DNA of 62,000 nucleotides from Branchiostoma floridae (Eukaryota > Chordata > Leptocardii > Amphioxiformes > Branchiostomatidae): contig NC_049995.1 of assembly GCF_000003815.2 (NCBI RefSeq), positions 4,240,572-4,302,571 of the forward strand, in the 5' to 3' direction. A model generated the notes under the pieces. That model worked only from the letters and a program-made list of their open reading frames with translations. It ran no database searches and was not told the DNA's origin. Below, piece by piece: positions 1-9,667 of this stretch. The position numbers were made by a program, and so were the translations under genes. Each line of letters opens with the position of its first letter. The stretch's first letter is position 1.

Positions 1-77
1 CACTCTTTGTGGTGTTCTAGAGCTGTACGTACTGAGTGTAAGTTCCGGTACAAGTTCCTTTTACCCTGTTGGCAATC

Positions 78-161
78 ATGGTTGAACTTGAACTTAAACA
101 GAAGAAGATGCAATTTTCTAATGTGGAGGAGAACTGTATAGAGTGTGGGCATAAGAGAAAG
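78..161 (+). CDS. Possible short exon, unrecognised protein
   Basis: An ATG at 78 opens 28 codons ending at a good donor (AAG then GTATGT at 162). The encoded end has a Cys-x2-Cys-Gly-His pattern, which could be part of a zinc ribbon. An acceptor at 1984-1985 keeps the frame open for another 20 codons before a stop. No family is recognised and the exon could be chance. Confidence 0.2.
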
Positions 162-1189
162 GTATGTGTATGATTTGTCCTGTGTTTCTTTTTGTTTCTT
201 TGGTAATGCCATTTCCATACTGTATACAGGTAATTTGTTGTTTTGGGCTAGTCATATTCGCTTGGTTTTTGGGCCTGCTTAATCTATGGTACAGGCAGGG
301 TTAAGTGGTGGAGGCTTGGCTTTGTTCTGTTTTGAATTCAGTATCGTTTGTTGCATTTTGTCGCGGCAAATATATGATGAAATTCCCCTTCTAAGCAACT
401 GCTCATTGGTTTGCGGGGATGTTTGCTGGGTGTTTGCTCTGACTACAACAGCTTCTGAACTTTTCAAAGCTTCCATTGCCAGCAGCTTGCCATCTATAAA
501 TGGGATTGACAAGGACATTTTTCATAGTAAATTGTGCTGTTAAATTTGGCTTAGATACTACAGGAGATTTAGGTTTGGGTTGGACGGATTGAATGAAAAT
601 ATCATACCACCCTGGGGACTAACTGTTGCTGCTGCATGGGGGCTACCACTATTCATATTGTCTAATGTCTATGGAACTACAGATAAAAGTATCATTGGTC
701 AAATTATGCGAGTAACATTCCGATGTCAAGTGAATAACACCCCAGAAATAAATCTTTAATGAATAACATTGGAAGAACACAAACCAAGGAGACTTAGCAG
801 CTGCATTAGGTCAGTACATTGAAATAGGAAGATATTAGTATATCATGTGACAGAGTAACTACATGTGCATGGGCCATCTGAGACAAAAAAAGGTAGCGTC
901 TCAACAACTTCAAAGTACTGTGGTTGGTTACTGATTTAAGAAATCCAAAATAAGTAATGTTCATCCATGTCCAAACTTACAAATTCAGAAAATGGAATTT
1001 CAGAGTCAGACTTTTGCATGGTGCACAACCAACACGGTAAAAAGCTCATTTTTCCAACCACGTACCACAGACAAAAAGGCAAAAATACACAATAGGTCTA
1101 CAGAAACCCAATACATTTCATGCAGGCCTGAGGTCTACGAACTCTTGTTATGTCTTGTGTTCAATAGACAGGTTGTTTAAGTTGATTTA
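162..1189. other. Non-coding stretch, no gene seen
   Basis: AT-rich sequence with only short open frames and no splice-bounded coding signal I can defend. It may be intronic if the exon at 78-161 is real. Confidence 0.4.
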
Positions 1190-1425
1190 TAACCTTATTT
1201 GATTACTTCTAAGTTTGTATGCCAGCTACACGTCACTTTGTTATTTGATTCCTTGTTGTTTTATTTCATGTCGTTATCATTATCTCTTGCCTTTGTTATT
1301 TAGCGTTTTGTAGTCCTGTATGTGTGTCTTTATTTTGTTTATGTACATGAGGAGAAGACCTCGATAAGCAGGGTCTGCTTTCCGTCTCATCCTCTTTAAA
1401 GAAATGTGAATAAAGATTAAACATT
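1190..1425 (+). mobile_element. Probable LINE 3' tail (CR1-like)
   Basis: A T-rich tract is followed by a block reading like the terminal segment of a non-LTR element: a GGAGAAGACCTCG motif, an AAGCAGGGTCTGC motif and a final AATAAAG near 1410. No coding part remains, so this would be a severely 5'-truncated insertion. The assignment rests on memory of such tails and is not a computed match. Confidence 0.4.
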
Positions 1426-1985
1426 TTGTCAGAGTCGAGGGGGGAGGGGGGGGGCACAAGTGTTTCTCTTTCTAATTCTCTACCTATTTTGTCCCGTTGC
1501 TTGATTTATGAGGTTGAAATAACTTATAGTACCACACGAACACAAAGCGACGCATGATGTCTGTATCTGGTATGAATCGAACCTTATGAGGCCTAATAAA
1601 ACTATTCACTTTTCAAACCATGTTGTAACGGTATTTCTTTTGGTCTGTCACTGAAAAAACTCTATTTCAGTGCATGATATTGAGAAATGATGGCTATGAA
1701 TCATATTTGAAAAAGTGTGATCCTTCGTCTTCCACTGTCTCAGAAAAAGAAGTCGAACCCAAAAGTTAAACTTTAGAGATAGCTTTTTGACTAGAGCAGA
1801 CATATTTTGATGATGATTTATACTGTTCTATACTATTTGTTTGTCTGTCTCCTTTAATGTTTTCTGCAATTAGCCTTCGGGCATGAATATAGGGTTAATA
1901 ACCCGCCCCGAGCCTCCTAACTATATGATAATTTGCATTAAACTATAATAATATATATTTCTTTCTCATCCCTTTCTACCATTAG
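1426..1985. other. Intergenic or intronic, ends in a splice acceptor
   Basis: Starts with a G-rich run at 1439-1455, then ordinary AT-rich sequence. The last 25 bases are pyrimidine-rich and end in TTAG at 1985, a convincing 3' splice site for the exon that follows. Confidence 0.4.
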
Positions 1986-2145
1986 GCATTCCGTCAGCAG
2001 ATGGAGCTTTCTCCACAACAAGTCGGAGACAGGAATGTCGATTAAACGAAGACCCTACAATTGAATGGGTGGAAAAGCATGTCTACGTCCACCTGTCGGA
2101 CCAGTGTTCTTTTGGCAACAAATTTGTGTCAAAATCCCTCCAGCC

Positions 2146-3982
2146 ATGAAGATATTGTCTGCCATGTCTGTGCTTGTCCTTTTAATACTTGTTCAGGTAC
2201 AAATGGAACACAGAACTATGGGACTAAATCCATTATCCGTACTGAATGGAAGGACAGACGGACGAAAAGTATCAATGCCATCCAGTAGACAAATTCAAAT
2301 GACACAAAAAAGAAACGCTTTCAGCAATCATATTGAAAAAATATTCAATTTGCAAAACAACGAATTTAGGACTAATTCTACACTACCAGTTTCATTCAGA
2401 AAAATAGCTGACGATACAAGACTGCAACGCAAACTACCTTCACACAAAAGCAAGCGAAAGAGAAAAACAGAGAGTTCAGACAACAATTCAATATGGGATC
2501 TCAGACCAAACGACATCAGGTTAAATGAAAAGGTACGAAAGTTAGAAAAGAGTTCAAATATTAGACATCTTCGAAAACTTTTACAAGTGTCAGAAACACC
2601 AAGAACTACGTATGATTCAACAATTCTATTTGACATAACAACATTACAAACTAGAACGAAAAGTGATCCAACAATTAAAACGACTTTAGTTCCACCTACA
2701 ACTATGGAAACATCAGTCCCACAAACAACGATGGTCACATCAGTCCCGCCATCAACTATGGAAACGTCAGTCCTGCAAAAAACTATAGAAACATCAGTCC
2801 CACCTACAACTATGTACACATCAGTCTCACTAACAACTATGGTCACATCAGTCCCACCTATAGCTATGGAAACATCCGTCCCACCTACAACCATGAAAAC
2901 ATCAGTTCCACCCACAACTATGGACACTTCAGTTCCACCTACAACTATAGTCACATCAGTCCCACCAACAACAATGAAATCATCAGTTCCACCAACAACT
3001 ATGGTCACATCAGTCCCACCTACAACTATGGAAACATCCGTCCCACCTACAACTATGAAAACAACAGTCCCGCAAACAACTATGGTCACATCAGCTGCAC
3101 CTACAACTAAAGAAACATCGGTCCCAACAACAACTAAGATCACATCAGTAAAACTTACAACCATCCAGACATCAGTTCCACCTACAACTATTGACATTTC
3201 TACAATTGTTGTAACATCAGTCCCGCCAACAACTACGGTCACATCAGCTGCAACGACAACTATGGAAACATCAATACCACCAACGACTATGGAAACAACT
3301 ATGGTCACATCAGTCCCACCAACGACTATGGAAACAACTATGATCACATCAGTCCCACCTACCACTATGATCACATCAGCCCTTTCTACCACTATGGAAA
3401 CAACTATGATCACATCAGTCCAACCTACCACTATGGAAACAACTATGATCACATCAGTCCCACCTACCACTATGATGACATCAGCCCCTCCTACCACTAT
3501 GATGACATCAGCCCCTCCTACCACTATGGAAACATCAGTCCCACCTACCACTATGATGACATCAGCCCCTCCTACCACTATGATGACATCAGCCCCTCCT
3601 ACCACTATGGAAACATCAGTCCTTGCTACCACTATGATCACATCAGCCCCTTCTACCACTATGGAAACAACTATGATCACATCAGTCCAACCTACCACTA
3701 TAGAAACAACTATGGTAACATCAGCCCCTCCTACCACCATAGAAACAACTATGGTCACATCAGTCCCACCTACCACTATGATCACATCAGCCCCTCCTTC
3801 CACCATGGAAACAACTATGGTCACATCAGCCCCTCCTTCCACCATGGAAACAACGGTGGTCACACCAGTCCCTCCTACCACTATGGAAACAACTATGGAC
3901 ACATCAGTCCTTCCTACCACCATGGAAACAACTATGGTCACTTCAGTCCCTCCAACCACTATGAAAACCACTATGGTTACAT
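2146..3982 (+). CDS. Secreted mucin-like Thr/Pro-rich protein (exon runs into gap)
   Basis: The exon probably starts at 1986 after a pyrimidine tract and AG. I take the ATG at 2146 because it opens a typical signal peptide (Lys-Ile, then a Leu/Val-rich core, then Gln). An in-frame ATG at 2065 would bury that signal. About 140 ordinary residues follow, including a very basic stretch near 2450-2470 that could be a proprotein-convertase site. From about 2697 the protein becomes about 45 imperfect copies of a nine-residue unit, T-S-V-P-P-T-T-M-x, the classic composition of an O-glycosylated PTS/mucin domain. The reading frame is open into the 100-N gap at 3983, so the end is unknown. The family is not identifiable from the repeat; the N-terminal part is not recognised. 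The long minus-strand frame over the same repeat is a shadow. Confidence 0.6.
2697..3982 (+). repeat. 27-bp coding minisatellite
   Basis: Direct tandem repetition with a 27-bp unit (9 codons). Toward the 3' half it shifts to longer composite units that add Met-Glu-Thr-Thr. Third-position changes are common, so the array is old enough to have diverged while staying in frame. The gap starts inside it. Confidence 0.85.
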
Positions 3983-4082
3983 NNNNNNNNNNNNNNNNNN
4001 NNNNNNNNNNNNNNNNNNNNNNNNNNNNNNNNNNNNNNNNNNNNNNNNNNNNNNNNNNNNNNNNNNNNNNNNNNNNNNNNNN
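3983..4082. other. Assembly gap (100 N)
   Basis: A run of exactly 100 N, the usual placeholder for a gap of unknown size. It separates mucin-type repeats from retrotransposon coding sequence, so the 5' LTR, gag and protease of the element must lie here if present, and the adjacency may be artefactual. Confidence 0.95.
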
Positions 4083-7000
4083 CCACCTTCGTACCAACAT
4101 CAGCCTTTCTCTGACTCCGTCCATCTCGATCCAAACAACATCCTCAATTCTACTCAGCGGTATGCCATGTCATCAGCCCTTCAAGAGTTTGACCAGGTTT
4201 TCAACCCCCAGTTTCCTGGCTACAACGGCGCAGTCGGCCCCATCCAGGCCGTAGTCAACATGGGTCCAGCGCAGCCCCCACAACGTAAGGGACGTCTTCC
4301 CCTCTATGGCAAAAACCGCCTCGTCGAGTTGCAGCACACCTTAGATGACCTTGAATCCAAAGGCGTCATTGCTACTCCAGAGGATGCTCAGACGGTGGTG
4401 GAGTATTTGAATCCATCATTTCTCGTCAATAAACCAAATGGCGGACATCGCCTCGTCACAGCATTCACCGACGTGGCAAAATATTGCAAGCCTCAACCAT
4501 CGCTCCTGCCAAACGTTAACATGGTCATGCGCCAGATAGCGTGTTGGAAATACATCATAGTCTCCGATCTTACCTCGGCATACCATCAAATCCCTCTACA
4601 CCCGAACTCTCGCAAATATTGCGGCATTGTCACCCCGTATAAGGGCATCAGAGTGTACTGCCGCAGTGCCATGGGAATGCCAGGCAGTGAGACAGCACTG
4701 GAGGAGCTGATGTCACGCGTCTTAGGTGATCTGTTGATGCGTGGAATCGTCGCCAAAATTGCCGATGATTTGTACTGCGGAGGAAACACATTTCAAGAAC
4801 TCCTCGCCAACTGGAAGGAAGTCCTAACTGCCCTCCAGGCCAGCGACTTACGCCTTTCCCCGTCCAAAACCATCATCTGTCCAGCAACTACCACGATTCT
4901 AGGATGGCACTGGAACCAGGGCCAGATATCAGCCTCTCAACACACATTATGCACGCTGGCTACATGCTCTCCACCCCCATCCATCACAGCCCTACGCTCC
5001 TTCATTGGGTCTTACAAGGCCCTGTCTCGCGTCATTCCAGGCACATCGGTACTCTTGGGACCGTTAGACAACCTGGTCGCAGGCCGATCATCCGGCGATC
5101 CCATCCAATGGTCAGATGAGATGCTTGAGGTATTCCGCAAGGCTCAGCGGGGCTTGGATCAGCATCAAGCGGTTGTTCTCCCTAGACCGGATGACGAACT
5201 CTGGTTAGCAACCGATGCCGCTGCCCGCCCAACTGGCATAGGCGCCACGCTCTTCCTTCGTCGCAACAACAACACAAGGGTTGCTGGCTTCTTCAGTTGT
5301 AAGCTTAAGCCACACCAGCGCCAATGGCTACCATGCGAACTAGAGGCCCTTGCTATAACATCCGCCCTGAAACATTTCAAGCCGTTCTTTATACAGACAA
5401 CTAAACCAGCATTTCTGGTCACAGACTCCAAACCGTGTGTCCAGGCGGTGGAAAAGCTACGCCGAGGCGAGTTCTCCCACAGTCCACGAGTGTCCACCTT
5501 CCTTGCCGCTATAAGCCAGTTCCCGATCAGTGTTCAACACATCAGCGGTAAACACAATCTATCTACCGACTACGCCAGCCGCCACGCCCTGGAGTGTTCT
5601 GACAGCAAATGCCAAGTCTGCTCCTTCGTCCATGCCCTCAGTGAGGAACCAGTCATTAACACCACCACGCTTAGTTCGGCGTCTAACCTAGACCTCCCAG
5701 TGTACACCAGTCGCCAGGCTTGGCACGCCATCCAGAACTCGTGTTCTTCATTACGACGGGTCTTCGCTCACCTTCAGCAAGGCACACGCCCATCAAAGAA
5801 GGACACCAAAGCCCGTGATGTTAAGTCCTACCTGTCACGCGTTACCATCGCTCCCGACGGTCTATTGATTGTTCCCAACAGAGATATGTTTGGTGTCACA
5901 CGTGATCGCATAGTGGTCCCCCGTCAGGTGGCCCACGGCCTGGCTACAGCGATTCACCTCCGGATTGGCCACCCCACCTGCCACCAACTCAAGGCTGTCT
6001 TCTCCAGGTATTTCTTTGCCTTAAACATGGACGCCGTTCTCCACCAGGTCTCGGATGCATGTGACCAATGTGCCTCCCTCAAACGCCAACTACCCATCCC
6101 TCCGTCCTTCACCACACAACCACCTCCTTCAACGGTCCTCACCTCGTTCGCAGCAGATGTGATGAGACGAGCCCGCCAACAAATCCTTGTTGTCAGAGAA
6201 TGCAGTACCTCCTTCACAAGTACTCAGCTCATCAGCGGCGAAACATCCACCAGCCTCAGAGATGGACTAGTTGCATTGTGCACTCCACTTCGTCTCCTGG
6301 ATGGTCCTCCTGCTGTCATACGTTGTGACCCAGCCCCAGGATTCCAGGCCTTGATCAACGACCCCTGGTTGACAGAACATCGTCTCCAGATTGAAGTAGG
6401 GCACCACAAAAATGTCAACAAAAACCCTATTGCAGAACGCGCCATTGAGGAGCTGAGAGAGGAACTCCGTAAGATTGACCCTCTTGGCCAACCTATCACA
6501 CCCGCCCAACTAGCCGTGGTCACGGCCTCCCTGAACACAAAGGTCCGCTCCAACGGCCTCTCATCGCGAGAGTATCTGTACCAACGAGACCAATTCAGTG
6601 GCGAGCAACTCCCACTTTCCGACAACCGTCTCCTCGAAGAACAACACCGCCGTCGTTCCGAAAACCACGCCCCCAGCGCCAAATCCAAATGCCCCAAGGC
6701 AGGGCTCGCGCCCACTCCCACCTTCCATGTGGGAGACTTAGTCTATGTCCATTCAGATAGAGACAAATCCCAAGCTCGCAGTCGGTACCTAGTCACAGCA
6801 GTGGAAAAGGACTGGATCTATATCTCCAAGTTTATCGGTCGCCAGCTGCGTGCTAGATCCTACAAGGTTCGATCAGCAGAATGCTATCCTGTCCCATGCC
6901 AGGTGCCACCGCAGCAACGCCAGACTGTCCCCTCTGACGATGACAACAACGACGATTCTGACCCTGAAGACCCTATCCCTTCAGTCCCGGCAAACGATCC

Positions 7001-7184
7001 GGTTCCAGCAGAAGACTTGGTTCCAGTCAACGGCCCCCTACCAGAACTTAACGACCCACCGAACACTCCTCCCCCTCTGCCAGAACTCCATAACCCACCG
7101 GACACTCCTCCTCCCTTGCCCCAACGCCAGTCCGACCGATGCAGACGACAGCCGCGGTACCTGAAAGACTTTGTGCTGTCATAG
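4083..7184 (+). CDS. pol: LTR retrotransposon pol polyprotein (Ty3/gypsy type)
   Basis: Open from the gap edge to a TAG at 7182; the first ATG is at 4167 but the protein surely began upstream. Numbering from that ATG, domains run reverse transcriptase (about 40-270, catalytic box Ile-Ala-Asp-Asp near 199 in place of the usual Tyr/Phe-x-Asp-Asp), RNase H (from about 345, T-D-A-A-A), integrase zinc finger (His-Leu-Arg-Ile-Gly-His to Cys-Asp-Gln-Cys, about 595-640) and integrase core with D, D and E, the last two separated by exactly 35 residues (D-x35-E near 721-757). A Pro-rich tail ends the protein; no chromodomain is seen. RT-RNaseH-integrase order fits Ty3/gypsy rather than Ty1/copia; a BEL-like origin is less likely. 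There are no internal stops or frameshifts, so the element may be young. Protease and gag are lost in the gap. Confidence 0.8.
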   Translation, partial: PPSYQHQPFSDSVHLDPNNILNSTQRYAMSSALQEFDQVFNPQFPGYNGAVGPIQAVVNMGPAQPPQRKGRLPLYGKNRLVELQHTLDDLESKGVIATPEDAQTVVEYLNPSFLVNKPNGGHRLVTAFTDVAKYCKPQPSLLPNVNMVMRQIACWKYIIVSDLTSAYHQIPLHPNSRKYCGIVTPYKGIRVYCRSAMGMPGSETALEELMSRVLGDLLMRGIVAKIADDLYCGGNTFQELLANWKEVLTALQASDLRLSPSKTIICPATTTILGWHWNQGQISASQHTLCTLATCSPPPSITALRSFIGSYKALSRVIPGTSVLLGPLDNLVAGRSSGDPIQWSDEMLEVFRKAQRGLDQHQAVVLPRPDDELWLATDAAARPTGIGATLFLRRNNNTRVAGFFSCKLKPHQRQWLPCELEALAITSALKHFKPFFIQTTKPAFLVTDSKPCVQAVEKLRRGEFSHSPRVSTFLAAISQFPISVQHISGKHNLSTDYASRHALECSDSKCQVCSFVHALSEEPVINTTTLSSASNLDLPVYTSRQAWHAIQNSCSSLRRVFAHLQQGTRPSKKDTKARDVKSYLSRVTIAPDGLLIVPNRDMFGVTRDRIVVPRQVAHGLATAIHLRIGHPTCHQLKAVFSRYFFALNMDAVLHQVSDACDQCASLKRQLPIPPSFTTQPPPSTVLTSFAADVMRRARQQILVVRECSTSFTSTQLISGETSTSLRDGLVALCTPLRLLDGPPAVIRCDPAPGFQALINDPWLTEHRLQIEVGHHKNVNKNPIAERAIEELREELRKIDPLGQPITPAQLAVVTASLNTKVRSNGLSSREYLYQRDQFSGEQLPLSDNRLLEEQHRRRSENHAPSAKSKCPKAGLAPTPTFHVGDLVYVHSDRDKSQARSRYLVTAVEKDWIYISKFIGRQLRARSYKVRSAECYPVPCQVPPQQRQTVPSDDDNNDDSDPEDPIPSVPANDPVPAEDLVPVNGPLPELNDPPNTPPPLPELHNPPDTPPPLPQRQSDRCRRQPRYLKDFVLS

Positions 7185-7880
7185 TCTTAGTGTGACGAAA
7201 AGTTATTTTCAAGACCTGATGTATCCCTGAGTAATACTAGTACGTACTCACATAGTCCAAACAGATAAACACTTAATGCCAGATATGAAGTATCACCATA
7301 TATACTCGTGTATTCCATAGTTAGTGTAAACAACAGTTATCGTGTACTCCACGGTTATATAAGTCCTGATTCTTAACATAGTTCACACCAGATTGTATAC
7401 TCCAAAGTTACCTAGGTCCTGATTCTTACCATAGCTCATAGTCATACCATGGTAGTGTTCGTAAACTCCAAAGTTACTTAGTTGAGATAACACCATATAT
7501 TCATAGCTTAGATACTCATAGTCATACCATGGTAGTGTACGTATAAACCCCAAAGTTACTTAGTTGAAATAACACCATTTATTCATAGCTTAGATACTGA
7601 CCACAGTTGAAATTGTTAAGCACATGTTCGTTCTTATCACTCACAAAAAAAAGGAAAAGAAGAGTAAATCACGCCATAGTTATGTTATGTTAATGTTATG
7701 TTATGACGTCAGCGGTGTCCCGGATGTTCTCCGCCATATTGTTGAAGAGTATCCAGAAGTTATTAAACCGTGCTGCGTTCATCCCTTGCACTCGCGTCGT
7801 CCTTTGCGATCCTGGTAGTTCACTACTGACGCTGAGTCCGACCGACACCTGCTCCGAAATCAGCCGCTAGTTGACGGGGG
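7185..7880 (+). mobile_element. 3' untranslated part and putative 3' LTR of the gypsy element
   Basis: After the pol stop comes about 450 bp of non-coding sequence with internal tandem repeats. A purine-only tract follows at about 7645-7667, which would suit a polypurine primer. About 15-25 bases later several TGTTATG starts (7682-7702) could be the 5' edge of an LTR, with a TGACGTCA-type site at 7704 and an ATTAAA at 7762. The LTR end is not determinable because no 5' copy is available for comparison. Confidence 0.4.
7420..7605 (+). repeat. Two copies of a ~85-bp tandem repeat
   Basis: The segment beginning CATAGTCATACCATGGTAG and ending in TTCATAGCTTAGATACT occurs twice in a row, with weaker related copies upstream to about 7300. 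It sits in the element's 3' untranslated region. Confidence 0.7.
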
Positions 7881-8184
7881 GACTTGCCGTTCTCGGAACG
7901 CCGAATGACCAACGTCAATGCGTGTCCCTCGGGAGTCGAAGCCTTCGACATCGTATTTCTGAGTCAAAACTGACAGACATTTGCTTGGTTCTCTTGTCTT
8001 TTATACAGTTAGAATTGTCTGAACACGAAGTCAGCGCCGCCATTTTCCTTTGTTCCTCGATCTGACTTTTCTGGGTAGCTTGGGTCACAGCGCGAGTCTT
8101 CGGCAACTTTACCAATCGAATAGACAAATCGTGTAAATTCCGCTAGTTGCCGGCAAAAATTAGACGTTCAATCACTGCTGATCA

Positions 8185-9106
8185 CAAGTTCATAATCATT
8201 TCTAAACATCAAAACGCCACAAAAACTTTCACTTGTTCAGGAAGGCTCGGCTTGACTTGTCTGCATGCGCCATTATGCCAAGGTGGTCATGTCGAAATAA
8301 AACTGTCTCTACGTAGGCTTATTTCTTTGACAAAAATCCAACTTCGTCTAGTTCTTACATAAATAATGTTGATTTAATTGATTCTTATCCTTTTTATACC
8401 ATAATCACCGTATTTTGTGCTATAAATCACAATTCTTGTTGCCACATTTTACCTTGGCAAAAATGGAGTCGTCCACTGACCCCTATTGACCTTATTTATC
8501 TTCTGAGGCGGCGCCATCTTGGAAAATTTACGCAAATACAATTCCGATATTTTTGGCCCGCGGAATACGAAAATTAGACCAACGTACATGGATTTCAAGA
8601 GCCTATAACATCAGATACATGAACGGACGGTCTACTTGTAAAATCTGTCCATATATGCTTTCAGTCGGCACAGAAATGACGATGTAGAGAAGGGTAGAGT
8701 GCAAAGAGTCTGAGACGAGAAAAACGCCAACAACACGGTGGTGGAAAAACTTCGCATAAAATCACATAATTTTGTAAAATGTTTCTTTATTCAATGTTTC
8801 CTTCGTAAATCGTCCAAGTTGAGCCTACATTTTGCTGATGTAGTGCAGAAATTGAAAAAAAGTGAACCCCGCGTGGGTTTAGCGCGGCGTAACGCGGCCG
8901 ACCAGTCGCGCCGGTGACCGCTATCGGCAGTGTTGGCATAGCGGCCGGACTGAAAATCGTCTGGCCGCGACCGCATTCGACAGGTGACCGCTATAGACTA
9001 TTTCTTAATGCTTAGGTCAATGGGAAAAATCCAAGGGACCGGCAAAAAGTGACCGCAATGGCCAGGTGGCCCCTATACTCAGGTGACCCCTAAGGCAGGT
9101 TTCACT
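8185..9106 (-). mobile_element. DNA element 'Y', copy A (right end), inverted relative to copy B
   Basis: Read on the minus strand from 9106, this begins AGTGAAACCTGCC and continues through a CG-rich block repeating GGTCACC/GCGGTCAC motifs. It is the reverse complement of 10,844-11,493 and of 18,703 to about 18,930. The two stretches match nearly end to end with frequent point differences. The sequence is cut by the 477-N gap just at its terminus. No coding region is seen; superfamily not assigned. Confidence 0.65.
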
Positions 9107-9583
9107 NNNNNNNNNNNNNNNNNNNNNNNNNNNNNNNNNNNNNNNNNNNNNNNNNNNNNNNNNNNNNNNNNNNNNNNNNNNNNNNNNNNNNNNNNNNNNN
9201 NNNNNNNNNNNNNNNNNNNNNNNNNNNNNNNNNNNNNNNNNNNNNNNNNNNNNNNNNNNNNNNNNNNNNNNNNNNNNNNNNNNNNNNNNNNNNNNNNNNN
9301 NNNNNNNNNNNNNNNNNNNNNNNNNNNNNNNNNNNNNNNNNNNNNNNNNNNNNNNNNNNNNNNNNNNNNNNNNNNNNNNNNNNNNNNNNNNNNNNNNNNN
9401 NNNNNNNNNNNNNNNNNNNNNNNNNNNNNNNNNNNNNNNNNNNNNNNNNNNNNNNNNNNNNNNNNNNNNNNNNNNNNNNNNNNNNNNNNNNNNNNNNNNN
9501 NNNNNNNNNNNNNNNNNNNNNNNNNNNNNNNNNNNNNNNNNNNNNNNNNNNNNNNNNNNNNNNNNNNNNNNNNNNNNNNNNNN
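9107..9583. other. Assembly gap (477 N)
   Basis: A sized gap directly upstream of ADA exon 2. The missing first ADA exon may be here or further upstream. Confidence 0.95.
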
Positions 9584-9605
9584 TAGTTCCTTTCCTACCT
9601 GCTAG

Positions 9606-9667
9606 GTGGAGCTTCACTTGCATCTGGATGGGGCGGTGCGACCCTCCACTCTTCTGGATGTGGCAAA
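9606..9667 (+). CDS. ADA: ADA exon 2 (metal-binding HxHLDG)
   Basis: 62 bp between CTAG (9602-9605) and GTGAGT (9668). Begins in phase 0 with Val-Glu-Leu-His-Leu-His and ends two bases into a Lys codon completed by the first base of the next exon. Too short to appear as an open frame of its own; found by its motif and by exact phase fit. Confidence 0.9.

Noticed and set aside
279-518. 79-codon minus-strand frame, somewhat protein-like
   Set aside because: Considered as a transposase remnant, but no catalytic or zinc-finger residues are visible and a plus-strand frame of similar length covers it.
2328-4124. 598-codon minus-strand open frame rich in Val/Gly
   Set aside because: It is the complement of the mucin repeat; a 27-bp repeat with ACT/ACC/ATG codons is open in several frames. 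The plus strand has the signal peptide and acceptor.
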